A stretch of DNA of 64,000 nt from Manduca sexta. Taxonomy: Eukaryota; Arthropoda; Insecta; Lepidoptera; Sphingidae. The notes beneath the pieces were generated by a model. That model was given only the letters and a program-made list of their open reading frames with translations. It made no database searches and was not told the origin of the DNA. The DNA is taken from the NCBI RefSeq assembly GCF_014839805.1, contig NC_051130.1:6262001-6326000 (forward strand), written 5' to 3'. Shown one piece after another: positions 34,274 to 46,209 of the stretch. How positions within the stretch are numbered: position 1 is the first letter of the stretch; each line of letters begins with the position of its first letter. The translations under genes and the position numbers were made by a program.

Positions 34274-37200
34274 TCACATAACGTTTCTGGTAGTCGAAAT
34301 CAAGTTGAGAATAGGCTGAACTAACACGTACCCGAGAATCATCGTAACAAAAACCATTAAAGCAGTAGCTAGACCGCCTTGAGAGGAGCTGTAGTAGTCC
34401 ATATTGAATCCTATTATCATAGTGACAAGGCCCATACAAATTGCGAATAGTCCGACTGCCAGGTGGAGGATTTTCACTGGTCCGCTCTTGATCATCAAAC
34501 GCACTTTCGATGAAAATAATGCAATTATGCCGGTGATGAAGCTGATTAGACAGAACACTAATGCGATCACACCTGAAACATAAAATGAACTATATAGATT
34601 GTATATATTTCCTAGTTATAAGTTACACTTTTATGCATCCATCATTCAGATTATTTGCGAATAACTTGGTGTATTTATTCGTACCCGAAAATGACGGCAT
34701 ATGGGTAACGATTACACCTGAATAAGCTGTTTAGACTCGTGCTTGTGACTATGCGTCTGTACTAGACAAGTCTCTATAGTAGCGGTTATACCAATATCTA
34801 TGAATAATCTCCTTATTCTAATAAACAGTTCCTATATGCGATCAAATTTGTATGTAGGGACAATTTGGGATTTGATTTTTAGGGTCATTTGCTTATCTAA
34901 CTTAGACTGTATTTGGAAACTAAAACTAAACAAGTTAAGTAATAAAATCATTTATAGTAACTTATTTCTGAACATGAAAATAGTTTTATAAACTTAGATA
35001 TAGATACGGTCTTACTTATAATGTATTGGTGTTATTAATTTATGTTTCGAGGTTTTCTATCATTTTAATGCCTTTATATTTTACAATCGACCTCTATATA
35101 GTCGAGCGCAGCATTTACTCTACTATCGAAAAACACTTTGTAAATCGAAAAACACTCTGTAAATAATCGATGTCTACCAGTTAATTTTTAATTTGCAATA
35201 GATAAGGTGATTCGATTTTGTTTTTATTGCTTTGAATGATGAAACGAGCTTGCTGTTCGCCGTATAGTAAGCGATGCGACCGCCCATAAACAGTAGAAAC
35301 ACCATCCATCACCTTGAATTATGGTTTGGTATTTCACTGCGCTCGCCATCTTAAGATGTTATGTCTTATTATGTCCAGTACTTACGCTAGCTTATTTATC
35401 AGACAATATACAAAAAATAGAGTTCGACATACTTTTTACGACAAACACCCACTGTTATAAGATTTTTCGGATCGAAATAATATTAACTAAGTATATCGTA
35501 AAATTAAATCAATCGACCTAATACTTACCTATATAAAAAGGCACGCGGTATTAGTTGTATTATATCCATTTTCCTTTTCGGAAGATATTTCATGTAAGGA
35601 CATATCAAATAAGAAGATATTTAAAAAGAAATATTTTTTACTGTGTGAAATAGTTTAGATTATTTCGAGCGTTTTGTAAAAGATACTGTCAAAGTTATCT
35701 TTATTATCATCTGGATAAACAGGCGAATAAAGATATTTGTTACCAAAACTTGTTATAATTGTTATAAATACACTCGCAGAAAGCAATCCAAATTTTGGTG
35801 AAAAATTATTTGATTCCAAAACTTGATTATGTCATAAAAAAATATGCAGTATATTTTTGTTTTTTATTCATAATTTCATACCTCACGCGACCCAATGATT
35901 CACAAAAAAATATCTTTATCATATAGAGATAACAATTTGCAACAAAAATGTTGAAGTTACTCAATTACGTGTTTGAAATGTCGCTTACTTTGTAAACGTA
36001 TAACTAGCTATAGATAATTACGTGAAAATCTCATACCACAAATGCCATGAGCAGTTGAAATCTTCATGTCCACTTCGGCCAGTCCGAGGAACGTTCCCGT
36101 TATGACGAAGAGAGATCCGATTATTTGCAGGCATCCGTGTACAATGCGTTTACTGTCTTTGGACAATTGCGATGACCAGGAGTTGTGCCTATGCAGAGTT
36201 AGAATGGCTTCTACGAGGAATAGTTGATACTGGAACAAAAAAATAAAAAATGAGGATATAGGTACATAACACTGTTACTTTTTGTTTTATTTAAACTTTT
36301 ATGAATTAAAAGATATATAGCCGGATTGTGCTCTTGTTGTATTTAAATTAAAATTGACGAAATATCTAACAAACTAGACTTAAAATTAGTGCGATGCTAC
36401 GTTAGATAATCTTGCTTTTAAATGTAAAGTAAATAAGTATCATGTTCCAATATAGGACTTATATTAATCGCTCTACAGCGATGTTATCATAAATATATCT
36501 TTGCCTACTTCCGGCCACTGTATATCTAACCAGTTAGACGCAAAAGTTTCTATTATTCAGCACTGATTGCTTAATATCATTTAGTTAATTGTTCAATTCC
36601 ATCTATGAAATATAATATGCAAAATAATAGGAACACGTAATTTTTATGTCTGTAAACTTTAGACTTGTAATAGAGTCACTAAGCACTCGTTACCCGTCTC
36701 ACGATTCTCCCGGTCCAAATTTTGATTTATCTAAAACTGTATGTATACCTAAGTTCACGATAGTAGTTTTAATGTGTGGGATAAGAATGAATAAGTCCAC
36801 CAGCGGTTTCAATTTCTTAGTTTGATTAAAGTTTATGAAATAATATAAGTAGGTACCTATTATGTTACTATAATATATAATGTTGAGTATATTGTGTTAT
36901 TACGCGAAATATTATCCCAAAAATAATTTAGTGTAGGTAATAAAAATGTAGTGATAGGAGTACGGAACCCTTAGTGCCGGAGTGTTACTTGCAATTGGTC
37001 AGTTTCTTAGGTAGTCGTAACTCGCAGTTGATCCAAGAACAATTTAATAAATAATACCTATCACAGATTATATTATCACGTATACTAATTTATAACATAA
37101 AACATGTCCAAATCCAGTTATTTAGAATAATTCATTGGTAATGACGACTTCTGGGAGGTCCCATCACTTAACATAATAATGTACAAAAACATTGCATCAC

Positions 37201-37533
37201 GATCGCAATACATACGCCAGTTCCAGCAAGTATAATATGCAATTGCAAATTGCTGATTGTTCCATTCGGTGACGAGGTCAACGCAAAATGCCAAATACAG
37301 AACACCACTATGGCTATTTGCATGTGATGGAGTAGATTGAACAGCTGGCAGATGGCAGCCCAAGCGGAGTCCCACGAGGAGCTGTACGCGTCTCCACTCT
37401 CCTCGTCATAAGTCACAGGAGCACGAGTGATCTCCGCCTGATATGGAACGTGTTCCCTCACTTCAAACATCTCGACTTTGTCCACTGACTGCTGACTCGT
37501 ACTAGGCCTATCCATCTTCGATCTTGTCTCCAC
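34274..37533 (-). CDS. Cytochrome b561-type transmembrane reductase (269 aa, 3 exons)
   Basis: Exons on the minus strand: 37533-37216, 36229-36037, 34572-34274; 810 nt, phases agree. The exon 1 donor GGC|GTATGT was chosen because it restores the family block LHIILAGTG+YQLFLVEAILTL. There is a hydrophilic N-terminus of about 70 residues (acidic patch YDEESGDA), then six membrane helices: MQIAIVVFCIWHFAL; LHIILAGTGYQLFLVEAIL; VHGCLQIIGSLFVITGTFLGL; AHGICGVIALVFCLISFITG; LHLAVGLFAICMGLVTMIIG; ALMVFVTMILGYVLVQPIL. The four His in helices 2-5 (LH, VH, AHG, LH) fit the two-heme b561 pattern, and the HNSWS loop is typical. The protein should carry electrons from ascorbate across a membrane, often to ferric iron, most like the CYB561D1/D2 group. 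The exact paralogue and membrane are not certain. Confidence 0.88.
35218..35350 (-). repeat. Fragment of the LINE 3' tail, reverse orientation
   Basis: 'acgagcttgctgttcgccgt' and 'ccgcccataaacagtagaaa' mirror, on the other strand, 'acagt...tatgggcgg' and 'ggcgaacggcaagctcgt' of the plus-strand tail at 4.9 kb. Lies in intron 2 of the b561 gene. Confidence 0.6.
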
Positions 37534-38870
37534 CTCGTATACTCCACGAACCGTAATAAAGTTTCAAAGAAACTATAATTTTTAGACAACACGCGGTTAC
37601 ATGGAGTCCGGCCAACTTTGGTACTAAATTTTAGAGTATTTGCTCTAGATAGTGATACTCTTGTTTAAGATAAGATGATAGAATTATATCTGTATTTCAG
37701 TTATCATAATCGAACTGACAGTTTAAAGATTATGATCTTGCGTAACCATGCGATAATGCGAGATGATGGTAACTTCGGCTGATTACTTTTATCGCGGTCA
37801 TTCTTTTTCGTAATGTTGAAATTTTTAAGACTGAAGGAGTGGCTTTTTGTCGCGATCATGTTGTTGATTCGACCTAAATACATACTTTCATTGGTGCCTT
37901 CGATTCAACGGTGTGTTTTGGAATAACAATTGGATCAAATATCTCTACATTCGTATGCAAGTAAAACTATGAATTTTGTATGTTGTCTGGAAATATAGTA
38001 TAATGTCGTTTTATAGCGGAGACGTAAATAATAAGTTCTCATGATTGAATTTCCTTATTTCATGTGAAGGTTGCAATGGATATGTAATTTTTCTAGTAGA
38101 TAGGTACGCTGGTATAACTGAAGTGATATTGATCTACTTGCCTTTTTGAGTTCTGAAGACAATGTAGTGCTTCACGAAACATAGATTATATCAGAAAATA
38201 TCATATATTTTTAAATTTATAAAGGCAACGCCAATAGGTACTATTGGAGGTCAAAGGTAACAGGTAGACGTTTAAAGATAATAGATGTACAAGGCGTCTG
38301 TTGTATTTTAAACACGAAACTCCACGAATCTTCGTGAAGATGATGAATTTTTCGATGAGTCTACAATTATTGTGATTGAGTTGGAAATGTTACAAAATTA
38401 TTTGGCTTATTTTAATCGACCAGTTGACTGACTGACTTAGGCACATACATGTCCTCTGAGAGACTCCGCTTTAAGAATTTTTTTAGGTAACCTGTAGAAA
38501 GATGACTTAGCAAAAGAATCTAGGACCTCCCAGTCCTAATAGACAGTATATTTTCGATCATTAAACAAGCATTTGTAGAAAAAGCTAAAGCTAATATTAC
38601 TACGGCGCTTTCTATCGTCGAGCTGTGAATTTTCTTTCATTTATAAGCTTTCTTTTTAATTTCCAAACTTAACACAAGATGTCGCGAATATAAACGTTTG
38701 CATAAATATGAACTTGACGATAGATGGCGTACCTAACGCCATCTGTTTATACCACAAATAGCATTCCGAGAAAGCATATTAAAAAATAATTGTCTAAACT
38801 TTTCCAAGAATAAAAAATGTCTGTCAATAAAAATAGAACGAGTTTAATTTGATCGTGGGCTATTTTTTAA
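37534..38870. other. Upstream region of the b561 gene
   Basis: Presumably contains the promoter of the minus-strand b561 gene. I see no clear core element and no other gene. Confidence 0.35.
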
Positions 38871-39070
38871 CTGCATTCTCAATTAATGGAAGTCGAAATA
38901 GGTGAACAAGAAAAAACTTTCTATGATGCCGCTTGTAATTAGGGAGGGACCTGTGACCGCCTTCGAATTAATAAGCCCGCTAATGAATTCTTCCCTCCCT
39001 GAGGGTCTACTCGAGGCGTGGCCCATTTGTCAACAGTAACACGTGATAATGAACGGTCAATGGGTCAGGC
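38870..39070. promoter_or_regulatory. Motif-dense patch, possible enhancer
   Basis: Less AT-rich than its flanks. It has four ATTA-type homeodomain cores (caattaatg, gtaattag, gaattaataag, ctaatgaatt), an E-box (aacacgtgat) and a nuclear-receptor-like direct repeat CGGTCA-at-GGGTCA near 39053-39066. It shows no open frame and no match to the other repeats. The regulatory role is inferred only from motif density. Confidence 0.25.
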
Positions 39071-40965
39071 TACAGGTTTCTAAATTCTGTACTAGTTTTT
39101 TTTCTAGTATATCAATAAATCAGTTTGTTTTGTTTCATATTCATCGACTAGTTTTATTCTGTGTGATGTAATTTAAACAATTAATAGTATTAACACGCTA
39201 AGACCAGCCGAACTCATTTTTTCATAATATAAATTCACGATTGTGTTCAAAGTGTGTAAGGATGGAATGTTTCTTTTTTAATCATTTATTAGTCTTCTAA
39301 ATAATACATTTATGTCCATCACAGCTTCCAGTTGTTCTGTTTCCATTATTAGGAAAATAAAAAGTCGTTATAAATTGTTTTAATTACAAATGCAATTATA
39401 CTAAAATGGTTTATCAACATAGTATCGTTGAGGCTGTAGAAGTACCTATGCTTTTTTTTTAAATTTGCTGTATACAATATCATTTTAGTATTATTAATAG
39501 GTACCTATTTACGTTATTTTTTTTTGGTTTAACTAAAACACTAACCTAAGTACCCAGCAAAAAATATTCTAAATATACCGATATAGAATGTAAATAAGCT
39601 TTTTATAATAATATCGGTAAGGTAATCCCGCACTTATGCGGTCATTAACTCGTTCCGTGCGGGATGCATGCAGGTAACATTACACTTCCCGAGTTGCAAC
39701 GATTATAAATCGATAGTCGGCATCGGCATCGTGTATCGATTATGGCCGATTATTGATTTTGATTTATTGAACCGTGCACGTCAATCGCCGCCTTATTTTT
39801 AACATGATTGAAACCTTAAAGGGATTGTGTTATTTATAGAGCAATTTGCTGGCACTTTTTTTTGTTAGAAAGTAATCCATGATTCTTGTTGCATGATAAA
39901 AGTTTTATTAATAACATTAATGTCAACTATTTGTTTGATGCGTGGTTAGATTCGCAATACATCGTCACTGTTATATGTAGCCAGGAACTTGTTTCATAAC
40001 GGCATAGGCATTACGTGTGTCGTTTACGCTTAGCTAAATTATAATTTAGTTTGTCAATAGAATTCATGTTTTATGTCATTTAATGTTTACAAGAATATGA
40101 AATAAAATCTTTCTCGTATTTAGATGTCTTTCTAATTTATCATACTGTTTCAGCAGGCGTGAAGAATGGGGACAAATAAACATGCACAAAAATATCCACA
40201 CTATGTAATAAAATGTGTTTCATAACATGATGAATATGTACTTTTGGAACGAGGATAGGGAAACTATAAGAGATCGTATTCGGAAGAATTATTGTTCTGT
40301 AGAAAAAAAGTTACAGGTATTTAAATTTGTGTACCATTTATAATGGGAAATAAAAGATTGTTCCTTAAAAAAATACCACAAAATTATTTACATGAATATA
40401 CGAAACTATGAATTAAAGAGGAAAATATGATATATTTGTCAATTTATAGGATTTCCGTGCAGTCTTTGGTAATTATAAATTATCTTAATTTTTCCTAAAT
40501 CGAATTCCGTCTCCATCTATTCGTTACCACAACCTGTTAACAATGCAGCAACCTTACTTTCTATAACAAAATCATTAACCAAACTACATTACCGAAGCCT
40601 ATCGTAATAGTTTTCTTGATTTATAGTATTGGAGTAAAAAGCTTCATACTTCAATGGTAAATCACCGGGTCGCACGCCCCACGTCATTCCCATGGTTGTT
40701 AATTATTATAAATTGATGCTGCGCAGCGTCTGCGCCTCTATTGGATTATTATCATTAGATTTATAGTTACTGACCCAACAACTATCGTGGAAAAAATTTA
40801 AGACAATGAGAGTCGAAGTTTGACTACTGTTTTTAGATTTGCTTTTGTACTTTGGTTGTAAGTAACATTTGAAAATTAATAACAGAATCTTAGTAATTAA
40901 CAACAAGATGGCTTATATGTTAAGATATATTTTGAATATGAAATTATACATAGGTACACTATTTC
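39071..40965. other. Gene-free region with a hairpin-bearing patch
   Basis: No gene is seen. Around 39620-39800 the GC content rises. ATCCCGCAC (39624-39632) and GTGCGGGAT (39658-39666) can pair across a 25-nt loop, and 'atcgat' occurs several times just after. Function unknown. Confidence 0.35.
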
Positions 40966-41016
40966 CTCGCGGGTTCACCTGCCTAAGAGTTAACTCCTAG
41001 GGAGGCGAAGCGCGAG
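40966..41016. repeat. 51-bp imperfect palindrome
   Basis: Outer arms CTCGCG / CGCGAG; inner core CCTAAGAGTTAACTCCTAGG around a central GTTAAC. About 21 of 25 positions pair. Unlike its surroundings in composition; possibly the end of an unrecognised mobile element. Confidence 0.75.
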
Positions 41017-41429
41017 TAATTATTAGTTAAAGTATCATTACAGGTACACCAGTAACATAGTAAACGTAAATATCGAGGAAACGAATTAAAAATATTTTTT
41101 GTTTATTTCAGTCGTGAACCACATTCAGATATCCGTTTATCATAAAGGTGGATTAAGAATTTGAAATTTACAAGTTCCGGATTAAAAATGTGTTGATTAT
41201 TTTCAGTGGATATTTAGGTTAATTTGAATTTATTTTTCGTATACCCAGATTAAATAAGATTTATGTAACGCTAGTGTTTGTGGATTAGCCCTCGTGAAAA
41301 ACCTTTCTTATTACAAAACTAAAACACTGTACGACACTTGCGCCATCTATATAAAAATAAGATAAAAAAAAATATGTTTTCTTATGTGAGCAAATTACTA
41401 AGATAAAAGAAGCTTATGTGTTGGACATG

Positions 41430-41585
41430 GTATACCTATGTGTCAAATTTCATCCAAATCCGTTTAGCTGTTTTGGCGTTTATTTCTAATAAAACAAACC
41501 TTCAAATACTATTAATATTATAAATGCGAAAGTTTGTGAGGATCGATGTAAGTATATACGTTTGTTCCTCTTTCAGGAAAAAACT
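41430..41585 (+). repeat. Two juxtaposed ends of the dispersed short element
   Basis: First 'gtcaaatttcatccaaatcc' then 'gtttagctgttttggcgttt', in reverse sense; then 'aatattataaatgcgaaagt', 'ttgtgaggatcgatgta' and 'gtttgttcctctttcaggaa' in forward sense. So a reverse copy abuts the start of a forward copy. Confidence 0.6.
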
Positions 41586-42915
41586 AAAATAGTAAGGATG
41601 AAAATTAAAACATACTATATCTACGAAGCGGCTTAGCCAAGTAACTTCTTTTATATTATACAGCTCATATCATAGTTTAAACTTGACTTTCGCTTACAAT
41701 GATAGTCTTCGCTTCGACGATTAAATATTTACCGTGTTATGGAATACCAAATAACACCATCACATTTAGAATCATTTCAATATCAACAGAGAAGTTCGGC
41801 GGCACTTTCTACCACCTTTCTAAAGTGTTAGATACAATTAACACATTTCTGTAAATCTATTTGGAATTTATCACATTTACATTTTGATTTTCGTTATTTT
41901 ATTTGAATTGTAATAATTAAAAAGTATTTACTAAATAGCCATGTAACTTCAAGCAGTTTTAAGAACGATCAACGTAGTTATATTGGGCAGCAAAGAATTA
42001 ACGAAATAGTCGATTAGAATAAGAATACGAAGATATTTTTTCAAACCAACACGGAGTTGCGATACTAACTTACATTTTACTAAGACTTCGTTTGTGAATC
42101 ATACACATTCATTTTATTATAGAGTGCATTAAAAATGTTTAAGTATCATCCGCGTTCGTGACCAATGATGATAATTATGCTTTTACCATAACGAAAGTGT
42201 ACATTGATTTACATTGAATTTACTCACTTACACGCTTACCTAGTAATAAATTTTATCAAATGACAGATGATAAAGGTTTTTCATTCGGATGCTGTGAATT
42301 ATGTAATGTTGTGTAACATGTCGATTGAAAGGGAAAAGGAATTTTGAAATGTATTTAAATATTTAGTAGATAATACAATTGCTCTGGTTTTATTTTAAAC
42401 AGAAATTATTCGTGAGAAAAGTACTTTTTATAGACTGTTCTATCGGCACGTTTTTATATTGCATTCTAATTAAACGTTAGATTATGAAACACTCCTTAAA
42501 ATGGTAGATGTTTACGAGTAAAACAATTTTATATCATTCAAAATGTGAAATTCCTTTGCTACTATTTAAAAAACTTCAATGTATGCACGTGAGGAAAACC
42601 GCAGTAATTACCAGCTTGCATTACCCTCGGGAACGTGGTTCCCAATCAAGAATTCCTAGTTCAAATGTTTCTGGTTAGTTGGTGAATGGTGATTTCCTGT
42701 ATGGGCCTTGTCGGAGATTATTACCTTATAATTCAATTTCTTTGCTGATTTTAGTATATAATAAAGAAATGTATTCATGGATTTATAGATCTGGTATATT
42801 ATAATTGAATAGAGAATAAAATAAAGGTAATAAGAGGATAACATTGATTTTGGAAATGCTTGCTTTAAGTCGGTAAGTAAAACAAGTCCATGTAATGTGA
42901 CCAAAAATATAAAAG
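41586..42915. other. Gene-free, nothing recognised
   Basis: AT-rich. The small minus-strand frame at 42656-42904 has no domain or splice context. Confidence 0.35.
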
Positions 42916-42918
42916 GAG

Positions 42919-43168
42919 ACTGCTTCGGTGGTGTAGTTGTAATTACGGTACGACTGCAGTGTTTAAGACTCGGGTGCGATCCCCGGTCGGGTAAAGTGAT
43001 TTTCTGCTTAGCATCAGCCCAGAGTCTGGAATTTGTGTGGTATGTCGATAAGTTCGCTATCCATTACATCATGAGACGGAATACACACGGTGGAAAGTCA
43101 GTGCACCAGTTGCGCCTCTGCCTACCCCTTCGGGATAAAAGTTGTAAGTGCGTGTGAAAAAAAAAACC
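42919..43168 (+). repeat. tRNA-derived SINE, copy 3, with A-tail
   Basis: Head 'ggtggtgtagttg' and B-box-like 'cgggtgcgatccccgg' (about 42971-42986), body 'gagtctggaatttgtgtgg', 'atgagacggaatacacacgg', 'cagtgcaccagttgcgcctc', 'ccccttcgggataaaagttg', and an A-run at about 43158-43166. The intact tail makes it the most complete copy in the window. Confidence 0.85.
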
Positions 43169-43290
43169 AAATGATGTGTGGTGAAGATCATGGCGACACA
43201 TATTAAGTCATCAAGCGAATAACTTGTCATTTAGTTACATAAAAATATACCAAGATTACTCGCAAAGAAGGTTACCGTTTCTTAACCGTG

Positions 43291-43336
43291 ATTATAGTTA
43301 TCTCACTTGCAGTTCTGCAGGTGAGATAACTATAAT
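43291..43336. repeat. 46-bp near-perfect hairpin
   Basis: Arms of 22 nt: ATTATAGTTATCTCAC-T-TGCAG (43291-43312) and its complement CTGCA-G-GTGAGATAACTATAAT (43315-43336), with a 2-bp centre and a single mismatch. It is non-coding and begins 122 bp after the SINE. Confidence 0.9.
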
Positions 43337-43352
43337 GATTATGGAATTCAAC

Positions 43353-43412
43353 TGATGATGGAGTTCCTAGTATTGAAACTGTTCAGTTTTATAACTCAAA
43401 ACTCCATCATTA
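43353..43412. repeat. Second, nested hairpin
   Basis: Outer arms tgatgatggagtt (43353-43365) and aactccatcatta (43400-43412) pair with one mismatch. Inside, aaactg-tt-cagttt (43376-43389) forms its own small hairpin. Directly follows the 46-bp hairpin. Confidence 0.75.
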
Positions 43413-43414
43413 TT

Positions 43415-46005
43415 TGAAAGGTCTTTGTTTGTAATTAATCATATCTTACATTCTGAGTACACATTGCTCGTTATACTGAATACTAATTGTTGCGTGATGA
43501 AGTCTCATAAAATATGACTACCTAATAGCCTATCTCAGGAATGATAATCGTAGAATCGACAGCAGCCGGGACCAATTAATATGGCGTTTGAGACCAGCAG
43601 TTAATGTCTTAATAAGAATGCAATACTGATTGCAGACCACAATTTGAACGAGGGTGGGCTAGAATAATACCGGTGTCCGTCTGTGTGGTCCTGTCAGACC
43701 GATCTACGTGATCGCCTACATCGATTATCGAAGTGAACTAATATTAACAGTGGTTACCTTAGAATTATATAGTTGCGATCAGCGTTAATTTTAAATACTT
43801 AATGCTCTCTTTGAAATCCGAGTAGCCGATGTGCGATTCTTCGTTTTTTATTTCGTTGTCTATTTCGGAATGTGTTTTACCGCCCACGGTTTCGTTTATG
43901 TATTTCTTGATTATTATAATTTTTTTGTAAAATTAAATGTATATTATATTGTTATTTATTATATAAATTAGAGCTTAGAATGATTGTAACTTTTATAGGA
44001 CTCATAAGTCACGACATCTTAACATTATGTTGAACCTAATACATTTCAAATTTGGTCTAGCCTGACACTTAAAAACTCAAAAACATTATTATTATTAGGT
44101 GCTCGTTTTTTAATAGACATAGGTATAAATAAGAAATATATGTATAAAATTTAATTGAAACCGCACAATATCTTATTTAATTAACTCCTCTATTGTGCGC
44201 ATGAGAAATAATGTTTTTCTATTACACTGAACCTGGGGTGTTATAAGGCATAGACTCTATAAATCAAGGGTGACCGTATCCAGAATGTCCCGTGGCGAAT
44301 GTGTAAATACTAACGGGGAAGCCAGATGAACATAAAATGAATTTAGTTGAGGAAATCTCTTTTTCATAACATGTAATAAATCACGAGAGATTGCCGAGGG
44401 AATAGGTGGATATTATATTTTTGAATTGATGTTGCTTTAATTTTTCTCATGGAAAGTTCAGTTCCTGATTTTAGTGGTAGGTGAATTGTGAGGTGGGTTT
44501 GACTTCTTGATGGGTCAACAAAAATGTGAAAACATTTTTGTAAGCCTGCGATTATAATTTCTGTCATGCTAATAACGTGGCAATATGATGAAAGATCAAA
44601 GAACGGAAAGATGTTCCGTGATAGGTAATATTATAATATCTTTAAACGTAATTACAGAATCGTTATACAAAAGGAAATATTAATATTATCATATGTGTAT
44701 AGTTCTCTTTAATAAAACTATAGAATGAAATTAGCAACGAATATAGCCGTCTTGAAATTTTGAAGTCGAAAAATACATAATAGAAATAGGAAAATCGACA
44801 CTTTGATGACACACGTGATGAGACTCAACTAAAAATAAGGCCATTGGGTATAGTAAGGTACACTTTATACATACGTATACAAAAAAGTTTGATATTTCCA
44901 TGGCTGTAACCTTATAATTTTGTTATATGCATTTTCCATATCTAAAACATTGTAATTGCCTAAACTGTGACAGGTTACATTTTTACTTTCCATAGTAAAA
45001 GTAGTATAGACTATGGAGCCCTTTAGTGTAATGTTCGCGCCAGACGCTGCGCACGCGCACAGTATGCCATACATCTCGGAGAAAATCCGGTGATTAAGAC
45101 AATTCTTGTTAATCAGTTGAGTGGAAAACATCAACTGTGACGGTCATTAGAAAATATTTTTGCATCCATTTCAATATTGTGTTTGTGATATAAGGTGGGT
45201 TATTTTAATTTAATTAGTATGTTTTAAACATTATAATCATGTGATGGTAATCTTAGTTATTTTTTGTAGTAACATTAGTGAAAAAGTTTAGTGTTCGTTA
45301 GCTATATGAGTGGTTACTTAAAAACTACGCAAACCATAATATTGTGAAACGTTAATTGCGTTATTCCGGTGTTAGGTAGATAAATTACTGACAGAATATT
45401 TAATTGATCTTATTACATGTAGCCATTTTGAAATGTGCAGCAGGTTAATTTAATGCTTACAAAAATATTTAGAAAATTTAAGAAAACTTTTTAACGAAGA
45501 TTCTTTAATTATATTTAAATTTCTTTACAATTTTTATGACAAGCAATTGTTTTACTATGTATAATTTTATGAAAAAAAAAACAATATATTCCCTACTTTA
45601 CAGCATTTTGCTTATTGTCTGCGCCATATCGCGAAAATATATCTATTGTAGAATCTTTATTAGCCCCAATAAATAAACATAAAATGATGGCTTACTGTTG
45701 ACTAAAATTAAGATAACTATAATGACGATAGTTTGGGTTCTAAGTAGAGTCATAACTCAAAATTGTAATTGTAATAGAAAATACTTCGAAAATTATATTG
45801 TTCTATCAAAAATGAAGTATAATAATTCAAAATATACGAAACTATTTGTGTTTTTTGATATTATAGTCCAAGACATTAATGGTAATTCTAAGCGTATGGC
45901 AATACTAGAGAATTCCCATAATAGAAATTCCTACAGCTTTGAAATTCGCACACGTGTCCGTTTCTGCTATACATTAAAATATAATGCATTTAAGGAATGC
46001 TAAGT
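43415..46005. other. Gene-free; one GC-richer patch
   Basis: No gene is seen. 43545-43745 is less AT-rich (for example acagcagccgggaccaatta, accggtgtccgtctgtgtgg, cagaccgatctacgtgatcg), has no long open frame and matches no repeat here. It might be a conserved non-coding element, which needs alignment to judge. Confidence 0.35.
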
Positions 46006-46209
46006 CAGTGGTTCCCAAAGTTGATTGGGCCGCGACGCACCTAACTAAAACGTTCAAATGCTGGTCTCTCCTTTTGGTTGTCATGGATTAATCATTTTTA
46101 TACTTTTCTTCACTATTGGCCGTCCAGCTGTTAGCCCGGTCAGTTGATTTACTGTTTTATTTTTAAAGGCCACGAAATCTACCTTTGATACATAGTTTGG
46201 GAAGTGTTG
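46006..46209. mobile_element. hAT-like non-autonomous relic
   Basis: Starts CAGTGGTTCCCAAAG, the common terminal motif of many hAT elements. Ends with the degenerate complement TAGTTTGGGAAGTGTTG. The left sub-terminal text (ggccgcgacgcacctaacta) also fits. There is no transposase frame, and an 8-bp target duplication is not evident. Confidence 0.55.

Noticed and set aside
42972..42986. tRNA gene suggested by A and B box motifs
   Set aside because: No acceptor-stem pairing; the same head occurs four times with a shared non-tRNA body, so these are SINEs.
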